DNA from: Allodiplogaster sudhausi
Lineage: Eukaryota; Nematoda; Chromadorea; Rhabditida; Diplogasteridae
DNA length: 64,000 nt
NCBI GenBank assembly: GCA_945643635.1
Contig: CALZFC010000067.1
Span: 726,501-790,500, forward strand
Reading direction: 5' to 3'
The notes below the pieces were generated by a model. The model made no database searches, was not told where the DNA came from, and saw nothing but the letters and a program-made list of their open reading frames with translations. The position numbers and the translations under genes are program-made. Of the stretch, positions 11,109 through 23,051 are shown piece by piece. The first letter of the stretch is position 1. Every line of letters begins with the position of its first letter.

Positions 11109-13809
11109 GGTGAGGGATGGGAGAGAAAGATTACAAATTATTCTAGCTCGTCATCAACGATTTGTCTTGTTAGTCGAAATCTTGTTAAAGAAAACGACAC
11201 TCCCTGATATATTCTCAGTCTCTCTCCCTCTTTCTTTAAATCTCTTCGCTTTTCTAAGACTCCTCTTAAATACCCCGTCTGAATGAAACGTGACGCAGAT
11301 ATCGTCGGTCGCGATGAATTCGTACTCGCCACAGGCAGACTCTCGAAGGGAAATTATATATTTAGAAAACTTACCATCATATTATAGATGCACTATCGAA
11401 TTGAGGGCCGGCCAGATCCGTAAGGCCAGCCGGCTCAAATTCCCAGGGGTGGCCACCCTGGGACTTTTAGAAAAAGGCAAGAAAAAAACTGAAAATATGA
11501 AGCTTGCAAAATGTGAATGTGTTAGGAATGTAGCGCCTAAATAATTTGTTTATACTTACCATTCACTTGTGGAACATGACAAATGGATTGGTAAGCCTCT
11601 GGCGTGGCCTGCGCCCAGAATCCATCTTCAGACCGGATTAAATAGCAGTAGTTTGGACTGTAACAGCCTGCAAGAAACGCGCTGTGCTTCATCGATACGT
11701 TATATGTATGTATGTTCTTTTCTACTCCACTATTTATTTTTTTAAAGACGAAACGAGCACACCATGATCTAAATGGTTTGTGTAGTTTAGCGCAGTCCCG
11801 TCGAGCCAATATCTGTTGGGGTCGCACGTCAGGCCAATATAGGCGGAAAATCCTTTCGAAGACACATAACGTCGAATTGCCTCATTGTACTGCAACAATT
11901 TTAGAGGTTTGCGCCTGTTGTTCCTACATCACTTGGTTCATCTGCACTTCAAAATACACCGAGAGAGAGCGAATATCACGAAGGCTTCGTGGCACTTTTT
12001 TTATAGAGCACAAAAGGCAATCGAAATCAATTAAAAATTTTCTGTACGCTGTGGTTGCGTCACTCTAAACAACATGCTTTCATCGCCATCTTTTATACCC
12101 ACGGAAGGGTGTGGATTCAACAGTGAATTCTGAACTCCTTTAACGCGCCTGAAACCCAAAGAAAAGAGCAGAAATACCTCGGTTAGATTTGGTACACGAT
12201 GAACCCCTTTCAATGAAATTCCATGGATACCATCTTTTGTTATAAACCATAAGATTAGGATAACCATAAGATTAGGATAACAACGCCTTTCTAATTCGAA
12301 AAAGCTTAACAATGAATTCTTGGGCGAAATGACTGTGACGCTACTGGCCTTACTCTTATGGCCTGGTATGTATAGAATTTCATTGAAAGTGGGGTTATCT
12401 TGTACCAAATTTCTCCATTTCTAATGGTATATGGTTAGACAGGGGGAAATACATTTAACAGTTTTGTAGGCCTTATAATTGTACCGAACAAAATTACCCG
12501 CAAAAAAATGGAACTTTTCAATAAAAGTATGTAAATGTAATCTGCAGCCCTCCGTTATTTTTGACCGACTCGCGCGCATTGCTCGCGTCATAGCAAAATT
12601 GGTACTCTCGAATTCTTCTTGAAAGGTGCTATTTGGCAGAAAATTTCACGTTCTTTCTTTCGATCTAGGTTCCGGGGTGGGGAAATGATGAGAAAGTGGA
12701 AATGAGAAAATGACCCTTCAAATTCTATAAAGCCAATTTTCTTGATCAAAATGAAATCTTAACAGAACATGTGAAAGTTTATGCGCTTTCGAAATGCTAT
12801 TGAATGACAAACCCGGTTTTGGACGAATTTATGGCTCAATGAATTTTCAGTGCTGGAGCGGTGTATCGCGAAGGGTAAAAATCTGATGATGATGAAATTA
12901 GTCCCATTAAATAGAGCGGTCGAGTTGTGTAAGAAAAATGTTTTCTATTAATGAATTCGAAGACAATTTTCCCGCGCAGGCCGGGCTCGAAGCTTACTGG
13001 CATGCTTGCTCTCTTAGGAAAAGAGAAATACCTCAGCAGTATGAATGGACACCAAATGGCCGCCGTAGCCAACACACTCCGTTTCTGCGTCGTGAAACGA
13101 TTTTTCCATTATTATACCGAAGCAGTTGCCGCTGAATACGGGTTCAAAGCCGGGCGGGCATGATGAAAGCACGAGTACTGAAAACAGAGAGGGTCGTGCA
13201 TATAGCAAAAAACATGAAGAGCCTTGCACTCGCAATGCTACTAGTATACGATTTGAAAGGGTTAATGTGAGTAATATAAGTTTTTAAAGTTAATTTGAAT
13301 ATCCATAGTACTCTTTCAAGTTTTTTTGTTCATCTTCTTCCTTCTGAAGCGCCATTCCAAAAGTTGCTTCCAAAGGCATAATGTTGAAAAATGAGCACTA
13401 AAATATTCTACCTAAAATATTTTAACAGAATTTTGTCGATTCACATGCACTAAACTAAACAACATGCACAGCATTCCGAGCAGCAACATCAGTTCATTTC
13501 GCACAAATGTATTGCCCACGAATTAGAAAAATTTTATACATTTTTCCACTGACGCGTCCTAAAGAAAACTCGACCGAAACGTGAGAAAACATCAAAATAA
13601 AAATTTTTATTCACATGCAATGTCCGTAGATTAGTGAAATCCAAGGATATGTCCGTAGAATAGTGAAACAGCAGATGCTCACCAAACTACTGTTGTCAAA
13701 ACGTTGTGGACATGTAGTACATGTTTAACGGAATAATGAGTCTGAGAGAATAAGAAAAAAGCATACTTGGCAAGGATATGCAGAAAAGAAGTAGTTGAGA
13801 TTTGTTCAT
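9784..13809 (-). pseudogene. M3: lectin-CUB gene lacking most of CTLD2
   Basis: Exons present: 1 at 13809-13767, 2 at 13177-13032, 3 at 11889-11763, 4 at 11667-11560, 5 at 11341-11274, 9 at 10706-10636, 10 at 10371-10287, 11 at 10119-10034, 12 at 9913-9784. Exons 6-8 are absent: homology to P4 stops near 10990 and the region up to exon 9 is unrelated. CTLD2 is therefore lost beyond its first cysteine hairpin. Joining exon 5 (phase 0) to exon 9 (phase 1) also breaks frame, and exon 10 is 85 nt instead of 84 because of an extra A. CTLD1 is intact and nearly identical to P4, its mirror partner. The CUB exons otherwise read cleanly to TAG. Confidence 0.85.
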
Positions 13810-14034
13810 TCGATAATGAAGTTGTGCGCAAGTTCGTGCAGGTTTTTCTCCTGAATTTAGAGGCAAACTTTACCGAAAACACGTTTTGAAGAATTACAAA
13901 ATCGATGAAAAGGTTCCGAGGTAATAGTTCCAAGGAGGGACAAGGAAGGACAACATGCAATCACCAAATAGGCAAATCCTCTTAATCTACGTTCTCTCAC
14001 CCTTATCTTCTACCCATTATTATTCGAAAGAAGC

Positions 14035-14172
14035 CTGCTGATAATGGAAGCGAGCCTTAAACTGATGGTGAGGAGTGGCCGTTGGGCGAGTCAAGTGACT
14101 ATTTGGACGACATAATAGAACGAAGATATGAACCTAGCAGAGACGGGCAGCATTACTTTTTCTTTTCTTATC
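14035..14172 (-). promoter_or_regulatory. Upstream block and GATA-like site of M3
   Basis: The TGATAATGGAAGCGAGCC block starts at 14038, about 225 bp from the M3 ATG. A CTTATC (GATAAG on the gene strand) lies at 14167-14172. The same pair occurs in mirror image upstream of P4. A GATA-factor role is inferred from the motif only. Confidence 0.45.
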
Positions 14173-14458
14173 GTCGGGGACGAGGCGGGGCTCTATAAGA
14201 TGACGAAAACAAAGGTAGAATTACAGTACGTACTACTAATTTTCTTTAGTGAATTTCTTTAAATAGAAGTGCACACGGACAGAAAGATTTGTTTTCTTCT
14301 ATTTTTGAGTTACTGTACTCGAGAGTTATTATTTGTTTACTAAAATATAATTAAAATATTATGAGCTGGTATATTATCACGTGACGTCTCCAAGAAGGTT
14401 TGCGAATCGGGACGAGCGCGCGGTTTGCTTGGTTCGAGAGCTAAATTAATAATTTTAA

Positions 14459-17173
14459 CTCTCTGTTACGGCCAAGGTGGCCCTGCCCCGGGGGAAAGTG
14501 TCGGATTTCGATAACCAAATTTTAATGGGGAGTACCCATACGCACTATAAAGACAATTTGGTGGTCAATTTTGTTATAAAAATTTTTTCATTGATTGGGC
14601 ATGCAATAGTATGTAAAATGTTTAAGTCCATATAACTTTCTGTAAACTTAATATTTTTCTATTTTCTTTTTTTTATTTGTTGTGTATTCAGAAAGCGCAC
14701 AAAAAAGTAATAGATGACTTTCTGAAAAAAAGATTCATTATTGACAAGTTTTATGCATTTTTAATTTTTTTTAATCGGTTTTTTGAGCATATCGTCTATT
14801 TTACGGTCCGATTCCAGGCTGGAGAATAGCTGAGATGAAAGAGGAAAAACAATGACACAAGATATGTTTTTATGAAGAAAATCGAAGGATATATATGTTT
14901 TCGAATTTTGACCTGAACCGGGTGCACTTGCATTTTCGCTGATTGAGATAAATTAGTGTAACCTTTTTTTAAAGTCTTGCTTTTTAAACAATTTTTATCT
15001 CATCGAATTGGCCATTAAATTCTCTCCTAGAAAAGTATAGAGCCAATCTGCCTAATGTTACAATTGAGCTTATAAATAAAATTTTCTCTTTTTTGAACAA
15101 AATTAATTGGGTAATAACTACTGAGAACCAAATTTATGGGCCTTTGAGATATCCGGCTGAACCAATCAAACATATTATTAGATAGAACGAAGAATTCTGT
15201 ATACCATACCCTTGTTTCATGAGATTTCAAGGATATATATTTACTTTTTACGAACAATTTCGGAAAATTTCCAGCATCGATCCAGCCGATAGCTCAAGTC
15301 GAAAAATGAAAGGTGCATGTTTATGTCACAAATCATGCTATATGGTGTTTTTTGATGAGCGAAAAGAATAATTTCATCGAAAACCGTTTCATTTAATCTT
15401 TATTCGTTTGTTTGTTTTTTTTTTCGAAAAAAAAATTTCACTAATTTTATTTTCTTTATGTGTTGCCAATCGCATATCATTTCAGTCAATCCCCGAGCTA
15501 AATTACATTTTCTGAGTTCCACCGTAACAACAGATGGATGATAGAGGCATTTGTAGAGGACTGAATAGCAAATATGATATCTTCTAAACACATGCATTGA
15601 GCTTACCGACCGCCTGTTCAAAGACATCGGTCAGGAGTTGTCTGAATACAACTTCTACTTATCGTTTGAGCGCGCGCAATATGGTCTTGATTGCATATGT
15701 TTATGAAGATAAAGAGAGAGAGAGAAACATGCAAAGCTTCGGGGAGAACTTAAAAAAAATCCATGCTTATTTTTCTGAAAAGTTTCATTTTTAACCACTT
15801 TTTGGAATTTTTCTTTTTAAAAAATCGGTTTTATGAGCAATTCGTCCATTTTACCGCCCGGTTCGGTGCTAGCTAATAGCTGAGGTGAAAGAAGAGAAAA
15901 AGTGACACAAGATATGTTTTATGAAGAAAATCGAGGGATACATATGATCTCGAATTTTTACATTGGCACTTTCGCTGAAATTGATGAATCAGAATAACTT
16001 TTTTTAGACTCATGATTTTGAGACAATTTTTATTTTATCATATTTGCTATTCATTTCTTTACAATGGCCTCTATCATCCATCTGTTGTTACGGTGGAACT
16101 CAGAAAATGTAATTTAGCTCGGGGATTGACTGAAATGATATGGGATTGGCAACATATACAGAAAAGAAAATTAGTGAAAGATTTTTTTCGAAAAAAAAAA
16201 CAAACGAATATAGATTAAATGAAACGGTTTTCGATTAAATTATTCTTTTCGCTCATCAAAAAACACCATATAGCATGATTTGTGACATAAACATGCACCT
16301 TTCATTTTTCGACTTGAGCTATCGGCTGGATCGATGCTGGAAATTTTCCGAAATTGTTCGTAAAAAGTAAATATATATCCTTGATATCTCATGAAACAAG
16401 GGTATGGTATACAGAATTCTTCGTTCTATCTAATAATATGTTTGATTGGTTCAGCCGGATATCTCAAAGGCCCATAAATTTGGTTCTCAGTAGTTGATGA
16501 ATTAATTTTGTTAATTTTGTTCAAAAAAGAGAAAATTTTATTTATAAGCTCAATTGTAACATTAGGCAGATTGGTTCTATACTTTTCTAGGAGAGAATTT
16601 AATGGCCAATTCGATGAGATAAAAATTGTTTAAAAAGCAAGACATTAAAAAAAAGGTTACACTAATTTATCTCAATCAGCGAAAATGCAAGTGCACCCGG
16701 TTCAGGTCAAAATTCGAAAACATATATATCCTTCGATTTTCTTCATAAAAACATATCTTGTGTCATTTTTTCTCCTTTTTCATCTCCGCTATTCTCCAGC
16801 CTGGAATCGGACCGTAAAATAGACGATATGCTCAAAAAACCGATGTTTGAAAATTAAAAATGCATAAAACTTGTTAATAATGAAACTTTTTCAGAAAGTC
16901 ATCAATTACTTTTTTGTGCGCTTTCTGAATACACAACAAATAAAAAAAGAAAATTGAAAAATATTAAGTTTACAGAAAGTTATATGGATTTAAACATTTT
17001 ACATACTATTGGATGCCCAGTCAATGAAAAAAAATTTAAAATAAAATTGACCACCAAATTTTCTTTATAGTACGTATGGGTACCCCCCATTAAAATTTGG
17101 TTATCGAAATCCGACACTTTCCCCCGGGGCAGGCCCCCATGGAAGGATGCTTGATCCTTACAGATAATCTCTC
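14459..17173. mobile_element. 2.7-kb foldback element with about 1.1-kb inverted arms
   Basis: Long inverted arms (about 14479-15630 and 16000-17140) match closely. Examples are GCCCCGGGGGAAAGTGTCGG near both ends, and the pair around 15340 and 16260 (AAACACCATATAGCATGA). The central few hundred bases are unique and carry no recognisable protein. The mirror locus in P3 (about 44185-44205) lacks it, so this is an insertion. TTAA lies at both edges (14455-14458 and 17174-17177), which would suit a piggyBac-like target site, but the outermost ends do not match each other well. Confidence 0.8.
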
Positions 17174-17747
17174 TTAATCCTTTCTGTTTTTTTTCTTCCA
17201 ACTTCATTCGTAGTTTATTTGAATATAAAATTAGCGTGGTCGTAATTAGGTGAAACATCAAATGTCAGTTATTCAACTGGTCATAAAACGCATTGGTCGC
17301 GTGCAGGCATATTTAAGGAAAAAAACTATTTCTTCACCCTCAAGAAAATAATTGACAAAGCAGTTAAATATAGTAGATTATAAGGTCCATGGATAGCCTC
17401 TTTAAAATTCTGAGAACTTGAAAAATGAGTGGCGCACAACGGAGTGGCCAATATGTAGTTTACGAACATTGATTTTCTGGTATGCTCTTTGTTCTGACCT
17501 CCTAAAACCTGTCGCAAAGTTGATGTAGTTGACGTGACTTTCGTCGCTCCATGCAATCTTGCCAGCTCTCAAGTCAGTCATGAGGCCGATGTGCACGCCG
17601 GTGTGGCCAAGCGTTTGAGTCGTCCGTGCTACGAACTCGTTCATCTTCACAACAAAGAACATCGTATCATTAACGTTTCTTAGAATTACTCTTTGTATAT
17701 GCATCTTAGCATTAGAGCTGTGATTAGAAAAAAGTTTTCTTCATACA

Positions 17748-18250
17748 TATAAGACAGTGTGAATAAAAAAATTTTTTTCTGAAATTTTCGAATAAGCTGT
17801 TATTTTTGGATTATTGACGATTGTTGAAATTGCCAGATCAGCGTTTTGACTATTTTAAAGGAGGCATCCGGGGAATAATTAACCTAAGTTTTTTTCTCTA
17901 TGAATAAGTTCATCTTGGTCTAAAACATATATTCTGAAAATTTGAGCGATTTTATTTCATTACATTCTGAGCAACAGTAACGTGAAAAATAGCGGGTAGA
18001 GAATTAGCTACGGTAGGTCAGAGCCACCCTCCTTTTTCACATGCTCTCTCGACCGAGCGACAGGCAACTTTATGAGCGCGCGCATTCAAACTGTTTCTCT
18101 AACGCTACTGTATAATCATTCGTCGGATACTTCCTTTAACGATCATCAAAAATGGCAAGTAGTGGAATATTCTAAATCCGTGCCAAAAATAACAGCTTAT
18201 TCGAAAATTGCAGAAAAAAAAACAAATTTTTTAATTCACACTGTCTTATA
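17748..18250. mobile_element. About 500-bp MITE in M4 intron 1
   Basis: Terminal inverted repeats of about 70 bp start TATAAGACAGTGTGAAT and include CGAATAAGCTGTTATTTTTGG on both sides. The interior is non-coding. The right end abuts the GT donor of M4 exon 1. Confidence 0.8.
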
Positions 18251-18372
18251 TACCTAGCAAGGAAATGCAGAAAAGAAGTAACTGTGATGCGCCCATTGAA
18301 CAATGAATCAGACGTTGTGCAGGTTTTTCTCCTGAATTTCCATACGTTGCCAATATGACCAACACTTTTAAG

Positions 18373-18787
18373 ATACCGTATTTTCTCTATTAGTGCTCTT
18401 GCGAGAGGGGGACACTATTAGAGGGGGGGGGGGTTCTATTAGAGGGAGGGGTACTATTTTTCAAAGTGAATGACAAAAAGTTTGATAACACCACTTTATT
18501 CTCAAAAACGAAGAATTATAGCTCTTCTTCAACGGAATCAGCACTGGAATATCAGTTTTACCTTAGATTTTGAATGAATTTGCAAATCAGTTCATTGGTA
18601 AGAACATCCCATACCTAAGCATGGATTCCAGAAATGACTCTATTTGACAATTAGGGGGCACTATTGGAGGGGGGGGGGGTTCTATTAGAGGGAGGGGTAC
18701 TATTTTTCAATACCCTTGCGAGAGGGGGGCACTATTAGAGAGGGGGTTCTAATAGAGGGAGGGGCACTTATAGAGAAAATACGGTAT
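18373..18787. mobile_element. G-tract MITE, copy 1
   Basis: Ends are ATACCGTATTTTCTCTAT and its inverse. The interior has several runs of 6-10 G separated by CTATTAGA or TTCTATTAGA, which could form G-quadruplexes. It lies between the upstream block at about 18916 and exon 1 of M4, increasing their spacing from about 210 to 620 bp. Related copies are at 35954, 37407, 38800, 47909 and 55302. Confidence 0.85.
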
Positions 18788-19112
18788 ACACAGTCAAGGA
18801 AACATTTCCCCGGACATATTTATAAGGAAGGACAGCATGTAATTACCAATAGGACTTTTAATCTCCCTCGACATTTCCTAATATCTTCCTCTTTCTTACA
18901 TTGTTATTCGATAGATGCCTGCTGATAATGGAAGCCAGCGTCGCCGTTGGGTAAACCACGTGACAAGATGGGCTGTATTAAGGAACGAAATTAAACATGA
19001 ACCTATCAGAGACGGACAGAATGAAAGCAGAAATCATGCTTGAGAAGCAAAAGATAATATGAAAATTATATCGGACGCGGTCCCTGTCATACTACCTCAC
19101 CAGTTTCTCTCA

Positions 19113-19144
<32 letters not shown>

Positions 19145-19330
19145 ACTCTGGCTGAAACACTGTTATCTTATTGTTAAAGGTTGGTCAAGCAATTCAAAAT
19201 AGGCATTCGACCACTGAAGCGCCAAGTTATCTTTCTCTGTCGAAAGGCTGTGATCCTCCCATATGTGCTGCTTCCCTTCGCACTCTAGCAGGAATTTATG
19301 GTTGCATAATTGGCTTGGGAGCGGGCGTGT

Positions 19331-19764
19331 TAAAGGAACTATCCATGGAGTTTAGAAGACACTTGTGAAAAACTAACGTTTGAATTCGCGCACGATATTG
19401 CAAAAAGTTTTGGCGGAATGCTAGCACCGTATCGATCACAACAAACTACACTTTGTGAGCCTTTTCCTCTCTGCCTCTCTTCTCTTCCCTCGAATCTCAA
19501 GCGTGGCTTGCCGTTTTCTTGTTCGTTTCGCACCTAGTTTTCACCTTCGCTCTTATAGAATGAGGGTGTGCATGCGGTGAAAGTAGGCAAGGGGTGATGA
19601 CGTCACTCCCTAAATTCTACAGAACGCGTGGGGAAAATGTGGTTTTTCTCATCAGGGCCCCTTCAGGATGCATTCTCACTTTTCCTAATGATGTTTCTAG
19701 TCGAACCGGATAGTATTAACAAAAAAAATCAGCAACATTGAAATCTCCATGGACAGCTCCTTTA
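19331..19764. mobile_element. Probable 434-bp inverted-repeat element
   Basis: The left end TAAAGGAACTATCCATGGAG and the right end match as inverted repeats over about 24 bp with few mismatches. The corresponding place in the mirror arm (about 39985-40000) lacks the insertion while both flanks are conserved. No coding potential is recognised. Confidence 0.65.
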
Positions 19765-20363
19765 TGAATAAAAGCCGGCCAATGTTGGTAGTGATCACCG
19801 ACATGCATGTGCATCCAAGTGCACGAGAAGTGGCCCCGGCGGAAATAGCGGTGCTTTGCCAAAAGTGTTTTTTTTTAAATGGCGGGAAGTTCGAATATTC
19901 TCTCTCGACTAACAAATAAGAGTTTTAAATACGTGAGTGATAGAATAAACATCGTAATATCCCAACTAAAATGATTATTTTCTGACAATCAGAGAAGAGC
20001 TATTTTTGTGGCTTCTGGATTCTCTCAATCAAAGTTTCTAACTCAACTTACCAAATAAGGCGAAAAACAAAACATTATTTATTCGCCCAAGACCATCTTC
20101 AGGGGAGCCAATCTGAGAGACTCAAACACGGATGTGCAGGGAACAAAATGATTTTTTGAATCCAGCCGCGCATTTAATCTGTCCAAAGTTTGCAACATGT
20201 TCGAAACAATTTTGTTTCGAATATGTTCAACAGAAGAATTGGCAATTTGCCCGCCTATCTTATTGCACATGTGTTCTGAACATGTATCCAGCTTGTCTTC
20301 ATTTAATCGCTTGTGTGAGCTGCGTGCTTCAGTTGCCGATAAAAAATACATAGGTCAAATCTC

Positions 20364-20476
20364 GAGGGGAGGCTCAGTCGCCGATTTGGAAATGGGGGAG
20401 AGGCTCAGTTGCCGAATTGAAAAAGGGGAGTAGCTCAGTTGCCGATTTGGAAAGGGGGGGGGGGTGAAGCTCAGTT
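20364..20476. repeat. Short tandem repeat with GGCTCAGTTGCCGATTTGG unit
   Basis: Four imperfect units of about 33 bp, each AGGCTCAGTTGCCGATTTGG-like followed by A and G runs. Confidence 0.8.
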
Positions 20477-20761
20477 GATGATCCATTATGTACAAGGCAA
20501 AGAGAATGAAGTGTATCAAATCCGAGTGAGGCACTATTTGATTACATGCTGTAACATTCTGTCTACCTTCAGTTCGAGAATTCACTGTACCACTCTATTC
20601 CATGTATGTTTAAACGATCTACGCCTCCTTTGTGGTCTCATAAATCCAGGAATGAAATAAGGTTAAAGAAAAGTCCTGTTTCAGACTTCTGAGGTGGTCA
20701 CTTGGTCAAAACAAGCACAAAAATGGAGAAACAACGCAAAGATGGAGGAGACGCAGGTTGT

Positions 20762-21499
20762 GACGAGCAAAAGCTGCTCTGGTTCAGCTTTGGCTCGTCA
20801 CAAACGAAATAGCACAGGGCAGAGAAAAAAGATGTCGCCGGTCGTCCGGTGCATGTTCTCGTTCTCTCCTAGCCGACCAGTAGTATGTAATGGGCAGGCC
20901 CATTCTACCTCCCTCTTGCCCGTTTATTCCCATATGTAGTGTTATCCCATTGTATAGTGTCCCCTTGTTTTTTAGTGGTTGATATTTGCTAGTGCGTTTA
21001 TGTGTTTCATTATGCCACGTAGGCATTGTTATTGTTGGTCTAGCAGGGCTTTCCCTGATCAGTTTTGCATTCCTCCCGCATAGAGAGCGGTTGAGTCTCA
21101 GTTGTCTCCCGCCTAGTGAGCGGTTGAGTATGCTTCGTCGTGTGTGTCGCTGAGTTTCCAGAAGATAAACCTGTGAAAACCCTCTCTCTCCCTCGTCTGC
21201 TACATCGTATCGCAGAGAAGTGTACTACAATAGCAACATGTAGTACACTTCTCTGCGATACGATGTAGCAAACGAGGGAGAGAGAGGGTTTTCAGAAGCG
21301 ACGAAATAGTACAGGCAGAGAAAAAAGACGCCTCGCACTTCTTCGACTAAGACGAAGAGGTGAGAATTGTCTTTTTTTCTCTGCCTGTACTATTTCGCCG
21401 CTCGTGTGAGTATGTACTTTGATCAACGAGGAGAGAATGAGAATGGAGTCATGCACCGGACGACCGGCGACGTCTTTTTTCTCTGCCCTTGCTATTTCG
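20762..21499. mobile_element. Nested hairpin (foldback) element
   Basis: Four inverted-repeat pairs occur in 740 bp. (a) A short one at 20762-20799 (TGACGAGC with GCTCGTCA). (b) An outer pair at 20805-20855 and 21450-21499. (c) A pair of 56-nt arms at 21174-21229 and 21239-21294, with one mismatch and a 9-nt loop. (d) A pair at 21302-21329 and 21369-21397. Pairs b and d share CGAAATAG, CAGAGAAAAAAGA and related sequence, suggesting one element inserted into or duplicated within a relative. No protein is encoded. Confidence 0.85.
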
Positions 21500-21921
21500 C
21501 AGAGATTTGTTAGACTGTATTTCGCTCGAGATGTTTCCAGCTTGTTCTCAGTCTGTGACAACAACGGCAATGTTGGGAACAAGTGTTACGAATATGTTAC
21601 AAACTCTAGGCAGATTGAACGCGCGGCAGATTTCTTAATACGGTATGTGTATGGAGCAGACAAATTGCCTCTCAAAACATTTTTTTTCTTCAAAAACTAT
21701 TACCATATTATTGGCAAAGTATGCGACGATTTATCTAAAATATTCGAATTACTATAAGACATTAATAATTGTCAAAACATATTATGAACATTTCTATCGA
21801 TTGCTTGTAGTAAGGCGCATAAGAATGGTCACTTTTTGACAAAAAAATTGTTATAGGATCTTTCTTGCCATCTAAACATTCTGGGCGGTGCATTTGAGGA
21901 CGAGTCACTTATTTGCATATA

Positions 21922-22898
21922 CAGTCGCGCTCATAAAAACTGGGAATTTATGTTTTTTGGAGATAACTTTTCTAAGGATAGGACTATTTAAATGAAATTT
22001 TCAGGGTTTCTTTATTATACTACCAGGCATTAATTAGCAGTTTATCGGTTCCATTGATCTACTAATGTTCAAGCAAAAATCAATAACTTAGAATCACCTC
22101 CATTTCACATTTAGGAGCGTTGGACAAAATAATTTATTTCTTTGATCTCCGGGCAGTTTTTATTGGAATTTTACTTTAGTCGCATTTTATAACATCCCAG
22201 CGACAATATTGTAGTATAATTGGGATTTTATACCATGCTATTACATGCTTATTGTCTTAAGTTCGAGATTCACTCCCTCGGACTTGGGTGCATACGGTTC
22301 AGCAGGACAAAATCGATCATCTACTACTATGGCTATAGTTATGATGATTTTAATATGTTTGCAAAGAATCAGTGAACCGATTTAGGTGGCTAGTTGAGCT
22401 GTGCAAATTATGTGCTAATTAGTTCAGCCCTGCATAAACACCGCGGTCAACTTTGGTTCTCAGTCCAATTGTACTAAAAGTTATTGCTGTACAGGGCGTG
22501 GGTTTCAAATACGGTTTTGCCTATCTCAAATCATAGCTATTAGGTTTTTACATGTTCAGCATCCTTCTGTCATCTCTGGCTTCATGAAGCAACAAGTAAC
22601 AAGTAAAATGTGCAATAAAGGTGATTCTAAGTTATTGATTTTTTCTTGAACATTAGTAGATCAATGGAACCGATAAACTGCTAATTAATGCCTGGTAGTA
22701 TAATCATGAAGCAACAAGTAACAAGTAAAATGTGCAATAAAGGTGATTCTAAGTTATTGATTTTTTCTTGAACATTAGTAGATCAATGGAACCGATAAAC
22801 TGCTAATTAATGCCTGGTAGTATAATAAAGCAACCCTAAAAATTTCATTTAAAAAAACTCCAAAAAACATGAATTCCCAGTTTTTATGAGCGCGACTG
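21922..22898. mobile_element. Non-autonomous Tc1-like element (977 bp)
   Basis: The ends are CAGTCGCGCTCATAAAAAC and its inverse, flanked by TA on both sides (21920-21921, 22899-22900), as expected for Tc1/mariner transposition. The inverted repeats are long (about 170 bp) and include GGTGATTCTAAGTTATTGAT. The right repeat contains a 122-bp direct duplication (units starting 22582 and 22704). There is no transposase reading frame. The mirror arm near 39325 has the uninterrupted target. Confidence 0.88.
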
Positions 22899-22950
22899 TA
22901 TTTCACTCGAAAATTATTTTATTTTGAAAATCGACCTGAACAATGAACTG

Positions 22951-23051
22951 GAATTTCTCGTTCAATACACATTTCATGCTTTTTTTTTCTATTTTGTGAA
23001 GATATTCAAAATAGAAAAAAAAGCATGAAATGTGTATTGAGAGAGAAATTC
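22951..23051. repeat. Hairpin with about 45-nt arms
   Basis: GAATTTCTCGTTCAATACAC to the left is repeated inverted to the right (TGTGTATTGAGAGAGAAATTC), with the poly-T/poly-A part also pairing. The mirror arm at about 39260 carries only one arm. Confidence 0.75.

Larger units (their letters stand above)
14178..18296 (-). pseudogene. M4: remnant lectin gene with two insertions
   Basis: Exon 1 (18296-18254, MGASQLLLFCISLL) is present but exons 2-6 are missing. Exon 7 (17644-17509) is intact: MNEFVARTTQTLGHTG, HIGLMTD, ending NYINFATG. Exon 8 is reduced to its last bases near 17285-17305. Exon 9 (14440-14381) has an 11-nt deletion that breaks frame. Exon 10 is a fragment near 14178-14213, fused directly to the promoter region of M3. 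The same exon 9 deletion and exon 10 fusion occur in P3, so they predate the inverted duplication. A foldback element (14459-17173) separates exons 7/8 from exon 9, and a MITE begins directly after the exon 1 donor. Confidence 0.85.

Noticed and set aside
13679..13960. A 93-residue open frame identical to one at 44691-44972
   Set aside because: It overlaps the real signal-peptide exon in a shifted frame. Identity reflects the mirror duplication of M3 and P4, not a conserved protein.
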